Shown piece after piece: positions 1 to 37,500 of a stretch of DNA of 37,500 nucleotides (position 1 is the first letter of the stretch; each line of letters opens with the position of its first letter). Position numbers and translations under genes: made by a program. This DNA is from Glandiceps talaboti. Lineage: Eukaryota; Hemichordata; Enteropneusta; Spengelidae. The stretch is taken from positions 21,953,503-21,991,002 of the forward strand of contig NC_135551.1 in NCBI RefSeq assembly GCF_964340395.1. Reading direction: 5' to 3'. Below the pieces are notes generated by a model. It ran no database searches. It was not told the DNA's origin and saw only the letters and a list, made by a program, of their open reading frames with translations.

Positions 1-154
1 GCAGTCTGGATTTGGTAATTTTCAAAGAATTGTCTGATTTACCCTTACATTGTAAAGTGTGCCTAGCTCGATACATTTTTCATACTCCAAAATAAATCCG
101 ACTGGCGTATATATAGAATATAATTTTATTCCACTATTCTACACTGTTTTGCAG

Positions 155-15258
<15,104 letters not shown>

Positions 15259-18135
15259 CTCGCCCAATTGACCAGGACAAAAAAAGTGAAACAGTTTACA
15301 GTTTATCAGCCAAAGACAGATAAAATTATCTCTGACGTGTATTATTTCTACCTGTCATCACCAAGCAGTGTTGTTTTGAGAACGTCCATATAAGGAGTAA
15401 AATTGAATTCCATTTGATGCTTAGTCCCATATAAGTTGATTAGTAGTGGTAGTGCATAAAATAAGTGCAATATTAAACTGTCTTGATTCCTACTAGCCTG
15501 TACAATGACTTTGACCATGCCCAGACACTTTGGCAGGCTGCTTCTCTCGAAGAACAGTATGCAATCCCTTTGATTGGGAAAGCTGTTAATATTCTTCAAT
15601 TATGCTAGAATAGTGTGGCAGTCTAACCAATGTGGCAAAAACTGACCTTTCCCATTACAGCCAATAGGCCATTCCAGACTACAAACAGGAAATTGAGAAT
15701 ACAGCGCCCTCACACAAATTGGGGGTATCATCACCTCATCGTAACATTTCTTAAGAGCTTTATCCCTTGGTGTTCTGTAGAAGTGTAAATCAGGGATGTT
15801 TTTTCTTATTGTTCAGATATCAAGGAAAGCAGTAGTGCTCTATGATTAAGTGAGTAATCTATACCATGTATACCCCCAAGGTACACACAGACAGGAAGTA
15901 GAGCGCCACCATGGCAAACTTTGGAAAGGCTTATTGAGAAATTCTGTGTTAAGGACATGACTATAAGTATGTACAGTATAGGATTGAACAAGATCTACCC
16001 TTCACCCTAAAGAGGATTACAGTAAATCTGCTTTCTTCTTCTGAAGTACCCAAAATTAGAAGTATTGTAAATTTGACCAAATCACACATTCTCTGCGCCC
16101 TAAAACACTGTTTTGGCAAATACGGAACTTTCTGTCCACAATTATTACACTTTTTCAACTCAAAGTTCTGACTCTTCTCATTTTGTGAAATGACTACCTT
16201 TTTAGGACAAAATGAAGTATAATTATACGCAAGAAACCAATGCAATTTACGATAGGCTTGAGGGATGGGGGGGGGGGGGTTATTTTCTAGCTAGAGTTCG
16301 AAATGCTGGACAATTCTGAATGGAAGTGATGGCTTGCATTTTGAGATGTACAGTTACATTAACGCGTAGAAACTACCATTTGGAGACAGCTTCTATTTAG
16401 AACCAGTCTTTCTATTGTAATAACAGTACAACAAATTCAACATTTGAAACTATCTGCTAGAAGGGTTTTGTAATCTTTGGTATTATTTTCTCTATGTAAA
16501 AATCAGCTCCAATGAGAAAACTTTCCAAAGTTTTTAACAAGTGAACAATCACAAATGGTAATTGTTAGGTTACATCTGAAGCCTGCAAATAAAATTTATA
16601 TAAAAATTGCTGACCAGTTGCTCTGTAATTTGGCATTTTTCTATTCTTTTGAGCGTTTCCTCTGTTGCAAATGTGGTAGATTATCGACATTGATAAATTC
16701 ATGTTTATCAATTTAGTTTCCCATAATGCAGCATTCAAGATGGCTACTTTGTAACTAATTTCCCATAATGCACCATTCAAGATGGCAGGTTTTCATCTTG
16801 CCCAATATGCATCTTTGTCTTCCTCTTCAACAGTTCTGAACTTTTTCACTTTTCTGTTTCTACTCATTGAATGATTTATGAATTATCTGTTGCAACGTTA
16901 ATATTACCAAATACATGTATCATCAATATTGAGATAATTATTTTCAAATGTGATATCTTGTTCTGGTACTTATTGAAATGACTAGATACGCCACGATTAT
17001 GACAGACAACTCCAAGTCCTACTACTGTGGAAACCAAACTGTCGGCAAAGTAACAGACAAATTAAAACCATTGCTGCGACGTGCTGATGTAAATTATCAA
17101 TGGACAGTGATGTCATTACACTCACAGTAGGGTGGTGTCTCTGATAGCAATTGTTCCTCAAGTGGTCACACATTCAATCTCATTTAGTGTTTACACTATT
17201 GTAATTACAAGTTGATTGTATCCATATGAAAAAGGCACTACTATCAACCACTCGTGTATAAATCTACTACATACAACAATGATAGTTTTAGCTTGTGTCT
17301 ATCTTTAATAGTTTAATTTGTTGCTTGTTTGATATTCATCGTATTCATAAAGTCTGATCTAGACAAAGCGTTACAATCATTCTTTTGGAAAAGGTGGTCA
17401 TGTTATATTGTTAAAACAACTCACTTTCCATGTAACTTAAATTTCTTCCAAATTCAAGTTTTTAAATTATTTGTTTTCTCTTTACAAATCTTGTTTTTGT
17501 CATACACATTTTCTGATAATATCAATATGTCATGTTTCTTGGTTTAGGGGAATGCATGCAGAACTATATTTTGAGAGAATTATCATTTTTGGTGTTCAAA
17601 AATGTTAGGATAAATGGTAATTTGTAAGAGAGGAAACATGAAATGACATCACACAGTTATTAGGACACAGGAAATGACATCATACAGTAATGATTAATTT
17701 CAGTACTATATTTCTTTATGATAGCATGTCATTCTGAATTAATTTTTTTTTAGTTGGCCATTTATTTTGTTTATTGGTTTAAAAAAAATTAAAAATTTTC
17801 CCTCAAGGTGTTTTATTTTCAACATACAAAAGATAACTTTTCTGAAATTAAATGATAGACCAAAATAATTAACTCTAAAAAAGTGTGTATCATTATATCC
17901 AAAATTTCACAGATGCAAAAAGGAAGAGTTACGCTGCCTAATTGCCGTCACTTCTTTAAAACAGTACAATATAATAAGTTGATATGTATTCATAATAAGT
18001 CCATGCATGTAGAGTTCATATTTTCAAATAATTCCTATTTATTTGACTATTCGTATATAATGTTCAAGTATTTGAGATAATATTTGAGAAAGCAATTACT
18101 ACAGTATAATATGTATGTATGATCCTAATCAAATG
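15259..18135. other. Receptor 3'UTR and convergent intergenic region
   Basis: Non-coding, AT-rich sequence after the receptor stop. Candidate plus-strand poly(A) signals are ATTAAA at 15472 and AATAAA at 16588; I cannot say which is used. A poly-G run lies near 16266. CATAATGCA(G/C)CATTCAAGATGGC occurs twice near 16723 and 16765. No gene was seen on either strand. Confidence 0.5.
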
Positions 18136-18430
18136 ATGAGAGTGGATGGCTTGGAATCTGTTACCATGGTTTTTTTTCCTGAATAATTAAAAGTCCTTGA
18201 GCAAGACTTGAACCATGATTGTGCCCCAGTCAACCCAGCTGCATACTTGGGGGACCTGGTAGGATAGGGGTTGCAATGTGAATGTTTTTAATCCTATGCA
18301 CTTACAGAGGCTGCAATGGATTGTATGCTCCCCAGGGAGTTGAAGTATAAAGGGTTATTGTGCTATTATAGGTCTGTGCCATAAAGCACATTGAGCAGGT
18401 GTGCGGTAAATAAAAACAATCATTGTATTA
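18136..18430 (+). mobile_element. tRNA-derived SINE, copy 2 (5' eroded)
   Basis: Matches copy 1 through GCTTGGAATCTG, TTGAACCATGA, GGTTGCAATGTGAATG and TGCTCCCCAGGGAGTTGA. The head lacks clear A and B boxes and the tail is degraded to a short ATTATTATGA. Confidence 0.75.
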
Positions 18431-20124
18431 TTATGATAATCTTTTGTACTTACTTTCATAACAGAATGACCTTTGAACTTTGACCTTATTTTTTTCTGCA
18501 TCAGTATGTACTTAACAGAATGAACAAATATTAGCAGTCCCAGTTCTTAACCCCTCTTTCTGGCATGCTGTTATTATTATTATTATTATTTATAGCTGCA
18601 GTCAGTTGCTAAGTATCTTTTGTTTCGGACTTTATACTTTGATTGATACGCAAAGTTATAGTCTGGATGTCAGTTTCACAAATGGTTTTATGGTCATAAA
18701 ACGAAACAAAATATTGTAAGATTTACACTAAAAACTTTTCAGTGTCAGGCTACACCTTACCCAGATATATAAAATTGTTTATACTTCTACAGCTTTGATT
18801 CATTGTTTGAATTTTAAAAGTTAATTTTATAAAATAAAGCAATAATTTCTGGTACCTGCAATATAAGAAATAATTGTTGCGTTCATTTGATAATGAATAA
18901 TCTGTGAGCATTGATGACAACTAAGTTTTGTTGCCATGGTACTACAAAGTGTTGCTATGGTGATAGAATATTAATGCAAGTAACCTTGGAAAACAATTCA
19001 TTTACAAGAGATAGGGGTTCTTTGTAAAGATAACATAATTTGTCACAGTTTGTTCTTTTCTTCGGAAAAGATTTTCAATTGCATGGTTAGACAGGTTATT
19101 ATTTTTCACATTTTTTTTTTTGGTCTAATTCTGCATAAATTCATGGTTTTGTATAAATATGTTAATGAACATCATCAAATCTGTGCATTTTTAGGAGCTC
19201 TGTAAATTTGTTAATAACTTTTGACTGTAAATTTTCTGTCCTGTATGGGGGTCAGTTGTAACTTTTCACAAGGAGCCTTAAATTTTCGATTAAAAAAAAA
19301 ATATTTGGGATTAAAATGTATTTTTGTGTGTTCTTGTATTCTGTTCGCCCCAGGTGTGATGTCATCATAGGATTGTTGAAGAACAGATATGAGACAAATG
19401 GAAATGTTTTCAAATAATTTTATTATAAAATTCATATCTTCACACATAATTCTATTTACAGTTTCAATAAAAAAAAAGTTCTAGGAGCCAAAGAAAATTA
19501 TTCCTGTAAGCCATAATTTCCGACTGAATAAAAACTAGCAAAGAGTCACTTCAGAGCACCATACATATTAATTTGTAAACTGTACAACCAGATCTGATGT
19601 CCACTACCTTCAAACATCCCACCCTGTACTTGCAAACCATGAAACCCAAAGTAAAGTGATTCCATGGTATACCACAATAGTGTTACAGGAGAAATAAAGA
19701 CGCCTTGGTGATTCACTCACAAGACACAATGTTTTTTACACACATACAGACAACTTCAAATGTAAAAGAAACAATTACATAGGTGCCGTGCACTGTGGGG
19801 GTGTAGAAGTAGTCAAGTTATCATGTTGATTATCAGTTGTAAAATAAACAATTGAAGCCATTACAATCATAAAGTTCAGGTGTAATTTTTTTCAGGTAAA
19901 GCCAGTTTCTACTGCACTGTAAAGGAATAATGTGTTATATCTTTTCAATATGATTAGGTAAAGGATCCTGCTGTGTGTGTTGTGTCTCTGTTATATTATT
20001 AGTCTCGAGTTGAATTGTGTCTCTGTGAAAATATTATGTTCCTTGGCTGAAACACTAAGGCAACTTCATTTCTCCTGTAATAGTGTTCATATCAAAGTAC
20101 AAACATTAACTGTTTCAATTTCAT
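18431..20124. other. Intergenic region, probable IARS2 3'UTR
   Basis: No gene seen. A (TTA)n run lies near 18570. TTTATT at 19419-19424 is AATAAA on the minus strand, about 1.1 kb after the IARS2 stop, and is a possible IARS2 poly(A) signal. Confidence 0.45.
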
Positions 20125-20512
20125 TAACCTGTACCAATATAAGTACTTCCGAACACATGGCTCATAGGTCTTGTAGCTGTACAACCTGACATTGTGCCTA
20201 GTCCATTCTTTATCCTGATCAGGATATATATTCCTGACTGGTCTCATCCATTCATGCATCCCACCCCATACTCAATACACACAGACATTGTAAACACAGA
20301 TCCCAAGGTTTTGTAGCTGTACAAACTTGCCTGGTGTCTAGTCCATTCTTTATCCCAATTGGGACGTATTCCTGACTGGTCTAGTCTCATCTATTCCATA
20401 CTTATACTTCCATTCATGTATCCCACCCTGTACTTAATACTTCTAGACATCGTATACACAGATCCCAAGGTTTTGTACCTGTACAAACTCGCCTAGTGTC
20501 TAGTCCATTCAT

Positions 20513-35836
<15,324 letters not shown>

Positions 35837-36487
35837 GAAAAACCAAACTACATTAAAGCTCCAATGGGCGCAGCCATTTTTTATTGATATTGAGGCTCAT
35901 GACCTGTATTGACCCCAGTAAAAGGCTGTACGTCAGAATAATAAAGTTGCAAGTTATTCGTAAATCTAACTATTGTTTTTATTTCACGGAAGAATTTCTT
36001 TTAATATCTAGTTATATTTTCAGTACTTTTATTGATTACTACATGATAAAAATGGATTGAAAATAATTTGTACGAGAAGATTCAAATGCAAACTTTTATT
36101 TGTTGTTGGCAGAGGGGAATAGTGAGCATGCGTTGTAGTCAAACCGGAAATAGCGGGAAGTTCATCGAAAGTAGCAGAATCAGCTGAATCGTCGAACCGT
36201 AGTTAATTTTCACGTTAAATTTGGCTTACACTAACAGAATTTACTTCAATCTCAGCAAATTTCGGTGAAATAACCAGAAAAGATAAGCCTTTTGTCGTCA
36301 GACCGTCTCTTCTTGCAAAGAATCTTCGTTCTGTTTTGTTCATACATACCGGTAACAATTACTAACATTACATTATTCGCTGCGGTGTTCTCTTTCGTTA
36401 GTTACACAACGTACTGGCATTTAGAACAATTGCTGGACAACGCACGAATCTTGTTACATCGGCATAAGACCGAGGAAATCGAGAAAA
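35837..36487. promoter_or_regulatory. Divergent promoter region between IARS2 and the next gene
   Basis: About 650 bp separates the two start codons, which point apart. Near the IARS2 side are CCAAT at 35861 and, on the minus strand, YY1-like AAAATGGCTGCG (35869-35880). Near the other gene are NRF1-like GCATGCG (36126), ETS/GABP-like ACCGGAA (36143) and E2F-like GCGGGAA (36153). These are common in TATA-less promoters of housekeeping and mitochondrial genes. Start sites are not known. Confidence 0.45.
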
Positions 36488-36620
36488 ATGTCGCTGTTTA
36501 ATAAATTCCGATACCAGAAACGGAGTCCACCGGCAACAATGAAGAAAACGTCGGATGTGACAGAAAAAGATGAAGATGACATTGATGGACTCCCGTCTAC
36601 ACCGCCGTTGTCTGGAGCTG
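36488..36620 (+). CDS. First coding exon of an unrecognised gene (partial)
   Basis: ATG at 36488 in a good context (AAA before ATG). It opens 44 codons and one base up to a strong donor (GTATGT at 36621): MSLFNKFRYQKRSPPATMKK, an acidic stretch EKDEDDIDG, then LPSTPPLSGA. The start is basic, with acidic and Pro/Ser-rich parts after it; there is no signal peptide or membrane segment. I do not recognise the family. The rest of the gene should lie downstream, since no further exon is evident to 37500. Upstream, 36292-36501 is open in another frame with a hydrophobic stretch but has no ATG. Confidence 0.5.
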
Positions 36621-37500
36621 GTATGTAACATGCATGTTATGCATGTTGAATTTTAAGACCGTGCACATATTAGGACATATGTCCCCACATGTATGGTTCA
36701 GTGTTATAAATTGAAAAGTATAGATTCAATATATTTGTAGATTATGAAATGGTACATTATAACAATAATTCAAATTATGAATACAATACAGACACGTCCA
36801 GTGTACCGATCCAAAATGGCTAACAAGAAAAAATGACAACTAAAATCCATATAACTCTCAATTGTCATCCTCACAACCCATCTCCCTAGATTTGTAACAA
36901 AAGGAAGTGATTGAGATACTTCATTGTGTATATTTATAACATATCATTATCAAGGTCTTCTATTTTAAAAAGTTAAAGCATCTAACAATGAGTTTCATTT
37001 TGAACTTTTTACGTCGTTTTATATTTCAAAAAAAGGGAACAGCAGCACAGAAAATGAAAGACATGTATGCTATTGTAGTCTTACAGTGGAGCGTTCAAGG
37101 AAGTGCCTTCATGTCATGAATATTCATGTTAAATCAGTATCGGGTCAAAAGGTGACTCTCTAGTTCCAGACAGCAAAATAATTCCATTGTCCATGTCAAT
37201 AAATTATAACATTAGAGGGTTGGGGTGGGGGGAGTTACATGTTTAAAAAGGATGTAAACCCTGTGTGGTAATTCTGCTGAACTACATGTACTCTGAAGGA
37301 GCAGAGCTTTAAATCTTTAATATTCTTGCTAAACAGACATTTTTACATGTTTTCCAACCATAGATATCTGCCATCTCATGATTACGAATATTACATAATA
37401 TAAAGAATCACTCGTTCATTTTCACAAGTAATGTCACTTTGAGATACCTTTCATCGAAAAACTTGAAAAACTTAGTCAGTGATGAATTCACAACTGTCAA
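36621..37500 (+). other. Presumed first intron of the unrecognised gene
   Basis: AT-rich sequence with no exon or repeat I can support. Confidence 0.4.

Noticed and set aside
15259-20512. An extra gene between the two convergent genes
   Set aside because: Only short open frames without splice-compatible neighbours or known motifs; the region is UTR, SINE and unique non-coding DNA.
36292-36501. Possible 69-residue hydrophobic protein before the unrecognised gene
   Set aside because: The frame has no ATG (it would begin at TTG) and lies in the presumed 5'UTR, overlapping the better ATG at 36488.

Overview
This is nuclear DNA of an animal, most likely a marine invertebrate. It carries two spliced, recognisable metazoan genes and the first coding exon of a third, in AT-rich sequence full of microsatellites, minisatellites, MITE-like hairpin elements and a tRNA-derived SINE. 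Nothing in the window fixes the phylum. A mollusc, brachiopod or other lophotrochozoan is a guess from the repeat style and from a CI-MPR without the fibronectin II insert of vertebrates.

Layout. (1) Plus strand, 155-15258: the 3' part of a cation-independent mannose-6-phosphate receptor gene (IGF2R/CI-MPR-like), 18 exons, about 930 residues. It holds the second half of one MRH repeat, four complete MRH repeats, a transmembrane helix and a cytoplasmic tail with YSQL, EESDLL and a terminal DDSDEDMLNI signal. The 5' part lies upstream of the window. (2) 15259-20512: convergent intergenic region with a SINE copy, candidate poly(A) signals and duplicated gene-end sequence. (3) Minus strand, 35836-20513: a complete mitochondrial isoleucyl-tRNA synthetase gene (IARS2-like). 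Its 23 exons join in phase into 997 codons with HIGH, CP1 editing, KMSKS and C-terminal zinc motifs. (4) 35837-36487: a short divergent promoter region. (5) Plus strand, 36488-36620: first coding exon of an unrecognised gene that continues beyond the window.

The receptor acts at the trans-Golgi network, endosomes and plasma membrane. The synthetase charges mitochondrial tRNA-Ile. They are unrelated in function and simply lie tail to tail.

The most unusual theme is repeated tandem copying of exon edges. A 57-bp minisatellite of about 18 units grew from the 3' end of receptor exon 15 together with its splice donor. IARS2 exon 15 and the last IARS2 exon each have degenerate partial copies beside them. 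A 30-bp relic of receptor exon 13 sits in the preceding intron. Two families of terminal-inverted-repeat elements also recur: one of about 360 bp that is almost entirely palindromic, and one that contains a 48-bp minisatellite. I did not find an unknown gene system such as a defence or biosynthetic cluster.
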